Shown here piece by piece: positions 1 through 8,146 of a DNA stretch of 54,338 nucleotides. A program made the translations under genes and the position numbers. Below the pieces are notes generated by a model. The model was not told the origin of the DNA. It saw only the letters and a program-made list of their open reading frames with translations, and searched no databases. Within the stretch, counting starts at the first letter, position 1, and every line of letters begins with the position of its first letter. This DNA comes from Bacillota bacterium (GTDB lineage: Bacteria > Bacillota_A > Clostridia > Christensenellales > Aristaeellaceae), in NCBI GenBank assembly GCA_023421735.1, contig JAEZSP010000089.1, positions 1-54,338 of the forward strand. The letters are read 5' to 3'.

Positions 1-34
1 GACTTTGGTAGGCAGCTAGCTGCCTACCAAAGTC
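1..34. repeat. Perfect 34-bp palindrome
   Basis: The first 17 bases and the next 17 are exact reverse complements with no loop (left arm begins GACTTTGGTAGG, right arm ends CCTACCAAAGTC). A loop-free perfect palindrome at the very edge of a window may be a contig-end or chimeric-read artefact. It could also be a genuine recombination site or part of a mobile-element end. The sequence alone does not decide. Confidence 0.6.
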
Positions 35-36
35 GA

Positions 37-206
37 TCAAACGGTATCCCGATGCGCCCCCTTGGCTATCGCTCTCCCAATCGCTTCCTCGCTGACTTCT
101 CTGTCCAATATCATTGACAAACCTACAGTCCGTCCTTGCTAAGCTGTTGGTGGATTTCCGTGCAATGCAGTATATGTCCCAATCCCGCACCGATCGCCGC
201 ATTCAT
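37..206 (-). pseudogene. Possible frameshifted small ORF after the YolD-like gene
   Basis: About 22 bases after the YolD-like stop a 27-codon frame opens (206 down to 123, starting MNAAIGAGLGHILHC and ending QQLSKDGL). A different frame then continues at about 132-37 with MILDREVSEEAIGRAIAKG and stops at 37-39. Joined by one frameshift they would make a protein of about 57 residues, roughly the size of the third small gene sometimes found after polymerase/YolD pairs. I do not recognise a family and there is no clear ribosome binding site, so this may be chance. Confidence 0.2.
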
Positions 207-228
207 TCGAAAAAACCGCCGAATCCGG

Positions 229-636
229 CTATATCGCCCCTTCGATGCCGACGATATCGTCGATGGGGATCAGTGCCCCATCGGTCGTGACGACAATTCG
301 CCTGTCTTCCTCGATCTTTTTTACCTGACAAACGACGGTCACATAGGTTCCGCCGCTCTTTTTTTGATCGGGCTGGAAGTAGGTGACTGTGATTTCCGGC
401 CGCTCCGCGATGCGCTCTGCGATGATTTTCAAACTGTCGGTCAAGGCGTTCATTGCGCATTCATCCAATTCCACTCTCTCATCCGTCAATCGCGCGGTTT
501 CCCGAATGGCTGCTTCGTAGCCCGTCAAGGCAGCAAAGGGAGAAAATTGCGCCGCACGATTCATCGCCGCCATCGGCCGATGCGCCTTCGAAAGAGGGCG
601 CGGCAGACCGATGATGTCGTCATATTCGCCCGTCAT
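229..636 (-). CDS. YolD-like domain protein
   Basis: This 135-residue protein resembles the YolD-like family that accompanies Y-family DNA polymerases in Clostridia and their mobile elements. It has the usual start MTGEYDDIIGLPRP, the segment NRAAQFSPFAALTGYEAAIRE, and a C-terminal beta-rich half ending IVVTTDGALIPIDDIVGIEG. Its ATG overlaps the polymerase stop codon (ATGA at 633-636), so the two are translationally coupled. YolD-like proteins are thought to act with UmuC/DinB-like polymerases in SOS mutagenesis, but the biochemical role is not well established. Expression should follow the LexA-controlled promoter upstream of the polymerase. Confidence 0.85.
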   Translation of the reverse strand: MTGEYDDIIGLPRPLSKAHRPMAAMNRAAQFSPFAALTGYEAAIRETARLTDERVELDECAMNALTDSLKIIAERIAERPEITVTYFQPDQKKSGGTYVTVVCQVKKIEEDRRIVVTTDGALIPIDDIVGIEGAI

Positions 637-2153
637 GCCCGGTGCCCTCCGATCTGCCTGTTTCGATCGACGGTGGTCGCGCCGTCCTCCAGATTCATGC
701 CCCGCAGAATCGCGTTTCTACCATGCTTTTTCCGGATCGACAACATGACCGCCTGTATTTGCCTTTCCCGTGCGAAGGCGGCCTCCTCGGCTTCCTTTTG
801 TGCTTGGACTGCTGCGTAATCGGTGAAAAGGTCAAGCTGCTCAACAATGCCTTTTTGTGCAGCCGCTTCATCCACGACATGATTCGCCGTGATGTTGACC
901 CGCCTGATCGAGAGATTTCTGTCAACGATGCGATCAAACAGCTCTGTAACGGCATCCAGAAGCATCCTCGTAGAGGAGGTCAGCCTGCCCAGATTTGCCG
1001 AGCCGTGCGCCGATTTCGGTACGGCGCGCCCGTAACCGTCCGTGGTGATCTCCCCCCGATAGGCTTTGCGGATCATCGGATCCGCCAGATTCTCAATGTC
1101 GTATCCGACCGACAAGACCAGTTGGTCCGTCACGCGCTTTTGATCGACCAGATCGAGCGCCAACAGGTCGGTCATTTCCCGCACGATGAGCTTCGCTTTT
1201 TCAAACGGATAGGCGCTGTGCAGCACCTGTCCCGATCCGACGCTGTTTGCGCTGGGTTTGTACGCCTTGATATCGGCCATTGTACAGGGCTCCCACCCCC
1301 ACGCATGGTCGATCAACAGCTCGGCGTTGATGCCGAACAAATCGTACAGAAAACGCTCGTTGAAGTAATCGGGCGGCTTTCCCAGAGAGCAGCGCGCGAT
1401 GTCGCCCATCGTAAAAAGACCGTGATCCTCCAACTTTTTCGCATATCCCCTGCCGACGCGCCAGAAATCCGTCAAGGGCCGGTGTGCCCACAGCAAATGA
1501 CGGTAACTCATTTCGTCCAGCTCTGCAATCCGCAGGCCGTCCGCATCGGCCGGGATGTGCTTTGCCTGAATGTCCATCGCAACCTTGCTGAGGTACAGGT
1601 TCGTGCCAACGCCCGCCGCCGCCGTGATTCCGGTGGTTTCCAGGACATCCAGGATCATTTTCGAGGCAAGCGCACGGGCCGTGAGATGATAGGTGCTAAG
1701 ATAGGCGGTGGCGTCTATCAGCACTTCGTCGATGGAATAGACGTGTATGTCTTCGGGCGCGACGTACTTCAGATACACGTTATAAATCCGCGTGCTGTAC
1801 TCGATATACAGAGCCATGCGCGGCGTCGCAACGATGTAGTCGAGCGCGAGTCCCGGCGTGGATTTCAACGCGGGATCATGGCAGGATGCGCCGGAAAAAC
1901 TGCGTTCCGGTGCTTCGCGCCGCCGCAGCGCATTGACTTCCCGTACCCTTTGCACCACCTCAAAAAGTCGCGCCCGACCGGAAATGCCGTATGCCTTGAG
2001 GGAGGGAGAGACGGCGAGACAGATTGTTTTCTCGGTGCGGCTTGCATCGGCGACGACAAGGTTTGTGGTCAGTGGATCGAGCTGCCGCTCGACGCATTCC
2101 ACCGAGGCATAAAACGATTTCAGGTCAATGGCGATATACATCCTGCCCTTCAT
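633..2153 (-). CDS. Y-family (UmuC/DinB-like) translesion DNA polymerase
   Basis: This 506-residue error-prone polymerase copies past DNA lesions. The N terminus carries the family motif MYIAIDLKSFYASVECVERQ, with the metal-binding Asp and the aromatic steric-gate region, followed by YSIDEVLIDATAYL with the catalytic Asp-Glu. Next come helix-hairpin-helix and little-finger regions. Near the C terminus, QLDLFTDY looks like a beta-clamp binding motif. I chose the ATG at 2153 because GGAGGAGG lies just upstream; an in-frame ATG at 2204 would add 17 unlikely residues. It is the first gene of a two-gene operon with the YolD-like protein, driven by a promoter with a LexA box. Confidence 0.9.
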   Translation of the reverse strand: MKGRMYIAIDLKSFYASVECVERQLDPLTTNLVVADASRTEKTICLAVSPSLKAYGISGRARLFEVVQRVREVNALRRREAPERSFSGASCHDPALKSTPGLALDYIVATPRMALYIEYSTRIYNVYLKYVAPEDIHVYSIDEVLIDATAYLSTYHLTARALASKMILDVLETTGITAAAGVGTNLYLSKVAMDIQAKHIPADADGLRIAELDEMSYRHLLWAHRPLTDFWRVGRGYAKKLEDHGLFTMGDIARCSLGKPPDYFNERFLYDLFGINAELLIDHAWGWEPCTMADIKAYKPSANSVGSGQVLHSAYPFEKAKLIVREMTDLLALDLVDQKRVTDQLVLSVGYDIENLADPMIRKAYRGEITTDGYGRAVPKSAHGSANLGRLTSSTRMLLDAVTELFDRIVDRNLSIRRVNITANHVVDEAAAQKGIVEQLDLFTDYAAVQAQKEAEEAAFARERQIQAVMLSIRKKHGRNAILRGMNLEDGATTVDRNRQIGGHRA

Positions 2154-2234
2154 GATTTTTCGGCCTCCTCCATCCAAAACCGTATGCGTTCCTCCGCTCC
2201 ACATGCTTGGCCCACTCTACATTTTCCCAAAAAG

Positions 2235-2246
2235 GAACATATGTTC
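2235..2246. promoter_or_regulatory. LexA (SOS) box
   Basis: GAACATATGTTC is a perfect 12-bp palindrome matching the Gram-positive LexA/DinR core GAAC-N4-GTTC. It lies just downstream of the -10 element of the minus-strand promoter at 2253-2281, where bound LexA would block transcription of the polymerase/YolD operon. Confidence 0.85.
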
Positions 2247-2252
2247 TGATAT

Positions 2253-2281
2253 AGTATAATCCGCATTTCTTTCCCTGTCAA
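2253..2281 (-). promoter_or_regulatory. Sigma-A promoter of the Y-polymerase operon
   Basis: On the minus strand the -35 is TTGACA (2281-2276) and the -10 is TATACT (2258-2253), with a 17-bp spacer. The LexA box follows immediately and the polymerase ATG is about 90 bp further on. Confidence 0.8.
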
Positions 2282-2456
2282 CCGGATTGGATTCGACTTA
2301 ACCGGGTGTTCGAAAGATTACCCAAAAAGCCGCAAATCCGTGGAAGAAATTGCCTTCCTTCTCGTCCCCCAATCCTAAATCTCCATATCCGCGCACCTTA
2401 AAAGCCCGTACCGTTCTTTCCGTCCCTCTTCCCGACCGCCATAGCAGGAGGTATGC

Positions 2457-3530
2457 ATGCCAAGGGATACCATCGAAGTCATCGGCGCCAAACAGAACAA
2501 TCTGAAAGGCATCTCCGTTTCGATTCCGCGCGATCAGTTGACCGTCATCACGGGCGTTTCCGGTTCCGGGAAGTCTTCTTTGGCCTTCGACGTCATCTAC
2601 GGGGAAGCGCAGCGCAGGTTTCTGGAATCCGTATCCAACTTCGCAAAAAGCCACATCAACCAAGTAAACAGGTGGAAGTTCTCAAAAAGGGCGCGCGCAT
2701 CGTTCCGGGTGAACACGACATGATACTGGGCTACGGCGAAATCAATCACGTCATCAACATCGACCAGTCCGCCATCGGGCGCAGCAGCAAGTCAAACCCC
2801 GCCACCTATTGGGCATTTACGACCGCATCCGCGACCTGTTTGCCTCCACTGCCGAGGCGATGGACAAGGGTTATCGCGCGCTGGATTTCTCGCTCACCCA
2901 CGCGAACGGCACCCGTTGCGAGCATTGCTCCGGCGACGGGGTAATCGTGACTAACCTTCAATTCATGGCAGATATCGAAACGGTGTGTCCGGTGTGCAAG
3001 GGCGCACGCTTTTCGCAGGAAGGGCTTGCGATCAAGTACCTGGGCAAGAATATCGGCGAGGTACTGGATATGACGGTGGAGGAAGCAAAGTGCTTTTTCA
3101 AGGGCAACCGCTATCTTGCGCACAAGTTGGGGATTATGGACGAACTGGGCTTGGCTATCTCAAACTGGGGCAAAGCTGCACCACGCTGTCCGGCGGAGAG
3201 GCGCAGCGCGTGAAGCTGGCGCACGAGCTGGCAAAGATCAAGCGGGGCAGTCACAATCTGTACATTCTGGACGAGCCCACGACAGGGCTGCACCTTTCGG
3301 ACATTGAAAAGTTATTGACCTCCATCAACCGTCTGGTGGACAGCGGACATACCGTTTTGATCATTGAACACAACCCGGATGTCATCAAGTCCTGCGATTA
3401 TGTGATCGACATGGGTCCGGAAGGCGGTCAGCAGGGTGGATACGTGGTGGCTCAGGGTACGCCCGAGGAAGTGGCTAAGGCGGAAAACTCATACACCGGA
3501 CGCTTTCTAAAGCGGGAACTGGGACTTTGA
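2457..3530 (+). pseudogene. Decayed UvrA-like ABC ATPase (excinuclease family)
   Basis: The first frame starts [20 protein letters not shown] and holds an N-terminal UvrA Walker A region ([20 protein letters not shown]). A second frame (about 2670-2803) holds C-terminal-half sequence [21 protein letters not shown] third (2809-3165) carries zinc-finger Cys pairs CEHCSGDG and [10 protein letters not shown] fourth (about 3165-3530) carries the signature [15 protein letters not shown] and Walker [14 protein letters not shown]. Three frame changes plus loss of the middle of the protein (about 357 codons left, against 750-950 in the family) show an inactive gene. It resembles small UvrA paralogues linked to drug resistance more than the housekeeping uvrA, which should lie elsewhere. 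Confidence 0.85.
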
Positions 3531-3554
3531 TATCACACGCATAAATACGAATCG

Positions 3555-3581
3555 GGGGTGGGCGCGTACCCCGCCCACCCC
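3555..3581. repeat. GC-rich hairpin after the UvrA-like pseudogene
   Basis: GGGGTGGGC (3555-3563) and GCCCACCCC (3573-3581) form a 9-bp stem 24 bp after the UvrA-like stop. No T-run follows, so it is at most a weak or factor-dependent terminator between the convergent UvrA remnant and arsC. Confidence 0.4.
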
Positions 3582-3646
3582 AGCCCCGTCGGCGCACACG
3601 ACTGTTTCGCCGTGAAACGATCAGCAGCTTTCATCGCGTCACAACC

Positions 3647-4081
3647 TTATTCTTTGGTGGAAAGATTTCCCATAAACTCTATGAGAAGCTTTTTTATCTG
3701 TTCCTTTAGCTCCCTGATTTTTTCAATTTTTTCTTCGTGCGTACCCGTAAAATTCTCAGGGTTTTCCAAATCCCAATGGATTCGTTTGGGTGTTCCCGGG
3801 AATACGGGGCATTTTGCTTCTTGGCCTCGATCGCATACGGTAATGACGTATCCATAAAATTTTTGAGCTTTTGCGAGCGCGAATACGCTCTGCGTTTTTT
3901 TGTCAGTCAGGTCAATGCCATCTTCTTTCATCACTTCGACAACAAGGGGATTTATTGTACTTGGCAAAAATCCGGCGCTCTCGACCTCAAAATGATCGCC
4001 GCCGAGCTTTTTAAGAAGCTCTTCGGCTATTTGGCTTCTTGCGGCGTTATGAACACATATAAATAGCACTTTCTTTTTCAT
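3647..4081 (-). CDS. arsC: Arsenate reductase, thioredoxin-coupled type
   Basis: This 144-residue protein of the low-molecular-weight phosphatase fold reduces arsenate to arsenite. The P-loop CVHNAARSQ gives the catalytic C-x5-R (Cys9, Arg15), and Cys83 and Cys91 (VCDRGQEAKCPVFPG) are the two further cysteines of the thioredoxin-linked redox relay. Length and residues match the Staphylococcus/Bacillus ArsC class. The start follows a strong AAGGAGGTG site seven bases upstream. No arsR or arsB gene is adjacent, so arsenite export must be encoded elsewhere. The gene stands alone between the UvrA remnant and the divergently read ABC-F gene. Confidence 0.9.
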   Translation of the reverse strand: MKKKVLFICVHNAARSQIAEELLKKLGGDHFEVESAGFLPSTINPLVVEVMKEDGIDLTDKKTQSVFALAKAQKFYGYVITVCDRGQEAKCPVFPGTPKRIHWDLENPENFTGTHEEKIEKIRELKEQIKKLLIEFMGNLSTKE

Positions 4082-4241
4082 TGGAGCACCTCCTTATCGT
4101 ATATTGTAAATCAATTTATTCTGATTTTATCGAAATCAAATCAAATCTGCGTTTAGATCATGTAAATCCGCGGCTTGTAACGGTGCTTTCTGGCTACGCA
4201 ACCCATGCTGAATTCTTGCCGGTATGTTCCAATAAATGCGA

Positions 4242-4270
4242 TTGCTTTCTCCTATTGGGCACGCTATACT
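4242..4270 (+). promoter_or_regulatory. Promoter upstream of the ABC-F gene
   Basis: The -35 is TTGCTT (4242-4247) and the -10 is TATACT (4265-4270), with a 17-bp spacer. Transcription would start near 4277, leaving a leader of about 140 nt before the ABC-F start. Leaders of ABC-F genes often carry attenuators, but I see no clear terminator in this one. Confidence 0.55.
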
Positions 4271-4413
4271 AAAGAAAACAAGAAGGCGTTCAAGCGTCGG
4301 GAGATTTTCCCGTCCCGTGGAACTGAAATGTCGCGCATTATCGCCGCGTAAACAGTTGGGAATCACGCGGGCTCAAAAAACGACGCGACCATTCGGAGAC
4401 CGTATTTACGATC

Positions 4414-6234
4414 GTGAGGTGCAAATTGATCCTATTATCCGCCGAGAAAATCAGCAAAAGTTACCCGGATAAGGTGCTCCTTCAGAAGGCGTCTCTCTAC
4501 GTGAGCGACAGCGACAAAATCGGCATCATCGGTATGAACGGCACAGGCAAAACGACGTTGCTTCAGTTACTTGCCGGGTTAATCCCGCCGGACGAAGGGA
4601 AGATCAGCAGAGTATCCGGCGCGCGCATCGCCTATTTGCAGCAGAATCCCGTGTTTGACAAGCAGCTATCCCTGCTTGACATTGTGCTTCAAAACACCGC
4701 TGTGCAGGCGCAAGCCGAATCTGTCTATGAAGCAAAAACCATACTGACCAAGTTGGGCTTTTTTGACTTTGACATTCATACAAGTGGCATGTCCGAGGGC
4801 GAAAAAAAGCGCGTCGCCATTGCACAGACATTGATGAGTCCGTGTGAACTGCTTCTTTTGGATGAGCCGACGAACCACCTCGACAGCCATATGGTGCAAT
4901 GGCTGGAAACATATCTCAAGCGCTTTCGCGGGGCAATCGTCATGGTCACGCATGACCGGTACTTTTTGGAGCGCGTGACCGGTCGCATCGTGGAAATCGA
5001 TGCGGGCGTTCTGTACAATTACGAGGGAAACTACGCACAGTTTCTGGCGTCGAAGTCGCAGCGCGAAGAAATGGAGCTTGCCACCCAGCGCAAGAATCGC
5101 AGTCTGTACAGGCGCGAGCTGGAATGGATGCAACGAGGCGCGCGGGCACGGGGCACCAAGAGCAAATCCCGCATCGATCGCTTTTATGCCCTGCAGGAAG
5201 GCGCGACAGCCGAACCCGAGGTATTCAACATGGAATCCGCGTCCTCCCGGCTCGGCAAGCAAATCATCGAAATCAGCCGCGTCAGCAAATCTTTTGGCGA
5301 ACGCCGCGTTATTCGGGACTTTTCGCATATGCTGATCCGGGATGCGCGGATCGGCATCATCGGCAGAAACGGATGCGGCAAGTCCACCTTGATCAAGATG
5401 ATTGCCGGCGTGCTCCCGCCGGATTCGGGCAGCATTGTGCGCGGTTCGACGGTGAAACTTGGCTACCTTTCCCAAGTGTGGGATATGCCTCCGGCAGATA
5501 TGCGCGTCATCGATTACATCAAGGAAGAAGCCGGTGAGATCGTCACGAACGAGGGCACCATTTCAGCCGCCAAAATGCTGGAGCGGTTTCTGTTTCCCGC
5601 GAGCGTGCAGTGGACCCCGGTTCATAAGCTCTCGGGCGGCGAAAAGCGGCGGCTGTTTCTGTTGCGTGTTCTCATGGGCGCACCCAATGTTCTGCTTCTG
5701 GACGAACCCACGAATGATCTGGATACCGATACGCTCACCGTTCTGGAAGAGTATTTGGAGGGCTTTGCGGGCGCAGTCGTCACCGTATCACATGACCGGT
5801 ACTTCCTGGATAAGGTTGTGGATACAATCTTTGAATTTCGGGATGGCGGAGACATCCGCCAATATACAGGAGGCTACTCGGATTATCTGGAAAAATGCGA
5901 ACCCGAACCCGAGGACTTGAATGCGCCGTCTTCCGTCAAAGCAAACAAAGCAAAAACAGATGAACCGACCCGCCCCCGATCAAAATCGGCAAAACCACGG
6001 TTTACATTTTCGGAACAACGCGAGTTTCGCACCATCGACGCAGATATCGCTGCGTTGGAGGATCAGCTTCGGCAGGCGGAGGAAGATGTCGAGCGATATT
6101 CCAGCGATTATGAAAAACTGCTGAACGTTCTTGCGGAAAAAGGGCGGCTTGAAGCCGCCCTTGCCGAAAAGATGAACCGTTGGGTGTATCTGAATGAGTT
6201 GGCGGAGCAAATTGGCGAAGGTCGGCCGGAATGA
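4414..6234 (+). CDS. ABC-F family ATPase, Uup-like
   Basis: This 606-residue soluble protein has two ABC ATPase domains and no membrane segments. The first Walker A is GMNGTGKTT (about residues 40-48), with signature GMSEGEKKR and Walker B LLLLDEPTNHLD. The second has GRNGCGKST, LSGGEKRR and LLLLDEPTNDLD. The last 90 residues are a charged coiled-coil C-terminal domain, which places it nearer Uup than EttA or antibiotic-resistance ABC-F proteins. Such proteins act on the ribosome or on DNA-associated processes. The GTG at 4414 is the longest start; TTG at 4426, four bases after AGGTG, gives MILLSAEKISKSY and may be the real one. A strong terminator follows at 6277. Confidence 0.85.
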   Translation: MRCKLILLSAEKISKSYPDKVLLQKASLYVSDSDKIGIIGMNGTGKTTLLQLLAGLIPPDEGKISRVSGARIAYLQQNPVFDKQLSLLDIVLQNTAVQAQAESVYEAKTILTKLGFFDFDIHTSGMSEGEKKRVAIAQTLMSPCELLLLDEPTNHLDSHMVQWLETYLKRFRGAIVMVTHDRYFLERVTGRIVEIDAGVLYNYEGNYAQFLASKSQREEMELATQRKNRSLYRRELEWMQRGARARGTKSKSRIDRFYALQEGATAEPEVFNMESASSRLGKQIIEISRVSKSFGERRVIRDFSHMLIRDARIGIIGRNGCGKSTLIKMIAGVLPPDSGSIVRGSTVKLGYLSQVWDMPPADMRVIDYIKEEAGEIVTNEGTISAAKMLERFLFPASVQWTPVHKLSGGEKRRLFLLRVLMGAPNVLLLDEPTNDLDTDTLTVLEEYLEGFAGAVVTVSHDRYFLDKVVDTIFEFRDGGDIRQYTGGYSDYLEKCEPEPEDLNAPSSVKANKAKTDEPTRPRSKSAKPRFTFSEQREFRTIDADIAALEDQLRQAEEDVERYSSDYEKLLNVLAEKGRLEAALAEKMNRWVYLNELAEQIGEGRPE

Positions 6235-6276
6235 CGCATCCAGTTCAATGATCGGCCGAACGCATCGTGATGGAAT

Positions 6277-6325
6277 GGGCATTGATTCAAGTCTGCGATC
6301 GATGCCCTTTTCGAGGCTTTTTTTC
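6277..6325 (+). terminator. Intrinsic terminator after the ABC-F gene
   Basis: GGGCATTGAT (6277-6286) pairs with ATCGATGCCC (6298-6307) through a 10-bp stem with one G-T pair, followed by TTTT and then a TTTTTTT run ending near 6324. Confidence 0.8.
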
Positions 6326-6372
6326 GGGTTCATTCGATTCCGTTCCTGACAGGAAAGATTCCCGGGCAAATC

Positions 6373-6554
6373 TCATCCCATTTTTTTGCGCCATTCGCTT
6401 GCGAGAAGTCGATACTCGACCTTGCCATCAAAGTGGGCATACAGAGACCCTTGCGGATGCCGACCGCCTTCGCAATATCGTCCATGCTGGAGCCTTCGTA
6501 GCCCTTGTCTGTAAACAGTGCAAGCGCCTTTTCCAGAATGAGTTGCTTTGTCAT
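6373..6554 (-). pseudogene. Truncated, frameshifted TetR-type regulator remnant
   Basis: From the ATG at 6554 the frame reads MTKQLILEKALALFTDKG and DDIAKAVGIRKG, a typical TetR helix-turn-helix N terminus. A frameshift after codon 36 then moves the match to another frame (SLYAHFDGKVEYRLLASEW), which stops at 6373. Only about 60 residues of a normal 190-residue protein remain and the ligand-binding domain is missing. The divergent flavin reductase gene may once have been its target; an inverted repeat resembling a TetR operator survives between them at 6580-6599. Confidence 0.75.
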
Positions 6555-6579
6555 TCCTTCCTACCGAATCACCAATGCG

Positions 6580-6599
6580 ACTACCTATCGTTTGGTAGT
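6580..6599. promoter_or_regulatory. TetR-type operator-like inverted repeat
   Basis: ACTACC and GGTAGT flank an 8-bp centre; 8 of 10 positions per half-site are symmetric. It lies 26 bp upstream of the start of the TetR remnant and about 110 bp upstream of the flavin reductase promoter. This is the usual place for an autoregulatory TetR operator. Confidence 0.5.
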
Positions 6600-6708
6600 T
6601 TATATGATGGCATATATTTGTCCGAAATACAACCCGAATGGCGCGTGATCGTCGGTTTTTTTCGCCGTCTGTCCGCTCCAAAATGAGTCGGAACGGATCA
6701 AATTATAT

Positions 6709-6738
6709 TTGACATATGCCCATAATAAGCGATATGAT
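6709..6738 (+). promoter_or_regulatory. Promoter of the flavin reductase gene
   Basis: The -35 is TTGACA (6709-6714) and the -10 is TATGAT (6733-6738), with an 18-bp spacer, about 30 bp before the ribosome binding site. Confidence 0.7.
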
Positions 6739-6770
6739 GAGGGCAGCACATTGTGAAAGGACTGACCACC

Positions 6771-7259
6771 ATGAAAAAGGAAGCAAACCTGAAATCCAGC
6801 CTGCAACCGACCCCAAAGGTGCTTATTTCCTGTCGAGACAAGAACGGAAGGGACAACGCGCTGGCCGTCGCGTATTGCTGCAACTGCAGTTTTGATCCAC
6901 CAATGGTCATGGTGGGCATCGTCCCCAGCCGGTTTTCTTATCACATGGTCAAGGAAACCGGATGTTTCGTGGTCAATCTTGTCCCCAAATCGTATGCGGA
7001 AACATTTTTTGCGCTTGGCAAGCGCAGCGGCGCTGACGAGGATAAGCTGGCAAATCTGTCGGTCGCAACCAAGGACGGCAGCAAGGTCAACGCGCCAATC
7101 CTGGCAGACTGCCCGGTAAACATCGAATGCACCGTTGTGGATTCCATCATGACGGGTTCACATGAGATGTTTGTCGGCAAGGTCGAATGCGTGCACGCGG
7201 ATGAATCTCTGCTCAAAGAAGACAGAGACATCGATTTTACCAAGCTGGACCTTTTGTAA
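6771..7259 (+). CDS. Flavin reductase-like, FMN-binding split-barrel protein
   Basis: This 162-residue cytosolic protein has the flavin reductase-like split-barrel fold. The N-terminal strand region PTPKVLISCRDKNGRDN and the segment MVMVGIVPSRFSYHMVKETG are typical of FMN-binding flavoredoxin-like proteins of anaerobes, followed by FVVNLVPKSYAE. They bind FMN and pass electrons from NAD(P)H or iron-sulfur partners; the partner is not clear here. The ATG at 6771 is preferred over an in-frame GTG at 6753 because AAAGGA lies eight bases upstream. A clear promoter precedes it and a terminator follows. The TetR remnant upstream may have been its regulator. Confidence 0.8.
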   Translation: MKKEANLKSSLQPTPKVLISCRDKNGRDNALAVAYCCNCSFDPPMVMVGIVPSRFSYHMVKETGCFVVNLVPKSYAETFFALGKRSGADEDKLANLSVATKDGSKVNAPILADCPVNIECTVVDSIMTGSHEMFVGKVECVHADESLLKEDRDIDFTKLDLL

Positions 7260-7298
7260 ACCGCGCACCCGGAGTAGGGCTACAGCAGAAAGAAGAAT

Positions 7299-7337
7299 CG
7301 CCTCTGCACGGCTTGTCGCACAGAGGCGTTTCTTTCT
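7299..7337 (+). terminator. Intrinsic terminator after the flavin reductase gene
   Basis: CGCCTCTG (7299-7306) and CAGAGGCG (7321-7328) form a perfect 8-bp stem followed by TTTCTTTCTT. Confidence 0.75.
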
Positions 7338-7393
7338 TATCTGCGCAGAAACGACACTGCCCCCCATTATCAATCAAACCGAGGCCAGCAAAT

Positions 7394-7421
7394 GGGGTTG
7401 CCGCTGTTACGCGGCAACCCC
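7394..7421. repeat. Perfect 11-bp hairpin between convergent genes
   Basis: GGGGTTGCCGC (7394-7404) and GCGGCAACCCC (7411-7421) form a perfect stem around TGTTAC. It sits about 50 bp after the stop of the minus-strand cupin gene and probably ends its transcript, although the T-rich tract is weak on both strands. Confidence 0.5.
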
Positions 7422-7469
7422 GAAGGCCTGAATGGCTGTTTATCTTTTATTTTACCTTATTTCCCGGTC

Positions 7470-7973
7470 TTATTCTTCGGCGGCGTCGGAATCCGCCTTG
7501 GTGCAATGCACGGTGCCGGCAGGATGCTGCGGCGGCGCATAGATCGAATACAGTTTGATGGGCACATCGCCCGTGCTGATCATGTTGTGCCACGTCCCCG
7601 CCGGGATGATGACGGCGGAACCGGCAGACACATTTCTCATGAATTTGAGGCAGTCCCTCGATTTTCCCATCATGACGATGCCCTCGCCCTGTTCCAGACG
7701 AAGGAACTGGTCGAGGTTGGGATGCATTTCAAGGCCAATCTCTTTGGGAATGCACATCAGGGTAAGCTGCAGATGGCATCCGGTCCAAATTGCCCTGCGG
7801 AAGAAGGGGTTTTCCAGGGTAGCCTTTTCAATATCGACCACGTAGGGGTGCGGGCCATAGTCCTCAGTGACGAAGTGGCAGCGCGTGCACATACAGTCGT
7901 TTTCTTTGCAAGGGTCTTTGTGCGGGCAGGGGGAAGGACAATTGCTTTTGCAAGCGCGTTCTTCTGAATCCAT
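7470..7973 (-). CDS. Cupin-domain protein with Cys-rich N terminus
   Basis: This 167-residue protein has a Cys/His-rich N-terminal stretch with repeated cysteines (CKSNCPSPCPHKDPCKEND and CMCTRC), possibly metal-binding. A single cupin barrel follows: motif 1 around EIGLEMHPNLDQFLRLEQGEG and motif 2 around AGSAVIIPAGTWHNMISTG. The His/Glu residues suggest a bound metal. Small cupins of this kind are often annotated as mannose-6-phosphate-isomerase-like, but no substrate can be assigned. The start follows GAGAGGAAG. The gene stands alone, convergent to the flavin reductase gene. Confidence 0.8.
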   Translation of the reverse strand: MDSEERACKSNCPSPCPHKDPCKENDCMCTRCHFVTEDYGPHPYVVDIEKATLENPFFRRAIWTGCHLQLTLMCIPKEIGLEMHPNLDQFLRLEQGEGIVMMGKSRDCLKFMRNVSAGSAVIIPAGTWHNMISTGDVPIKLYSIYAPPQHPAGTVHCTKADSDAAEE

Positions 7974-8146
7974 AATAACTTCCTCTCAAACAGCCACAAT
8001 CGACCTTGGAAATCGTGCGGAACACTTCCGCATCGGTGCTTCCGGTCTCATTTTATGCCGTGTACCGACGGTGCGTTCATCGGATCAATCCATCTTGCCC
8101 GCATACCCATTTTCGATTGTATCCAGTTCATAAAGGAGAATCAACT

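Noticed and set aside
642..2249. Long plus-strand open frame of 535 codons opposite the Y-polymerase gene
   Set aside because: It is the antisense shadow of a clearly recognised polymerase; GC-rich codon use keeps the opposite strand open and there is no ribosome binding site or family match.
7394..7421. Strong intrinsic terminator
   Set aside because: The stem is perfect but no proper T-run follows on either strand, so it is listed only as a hairpin.
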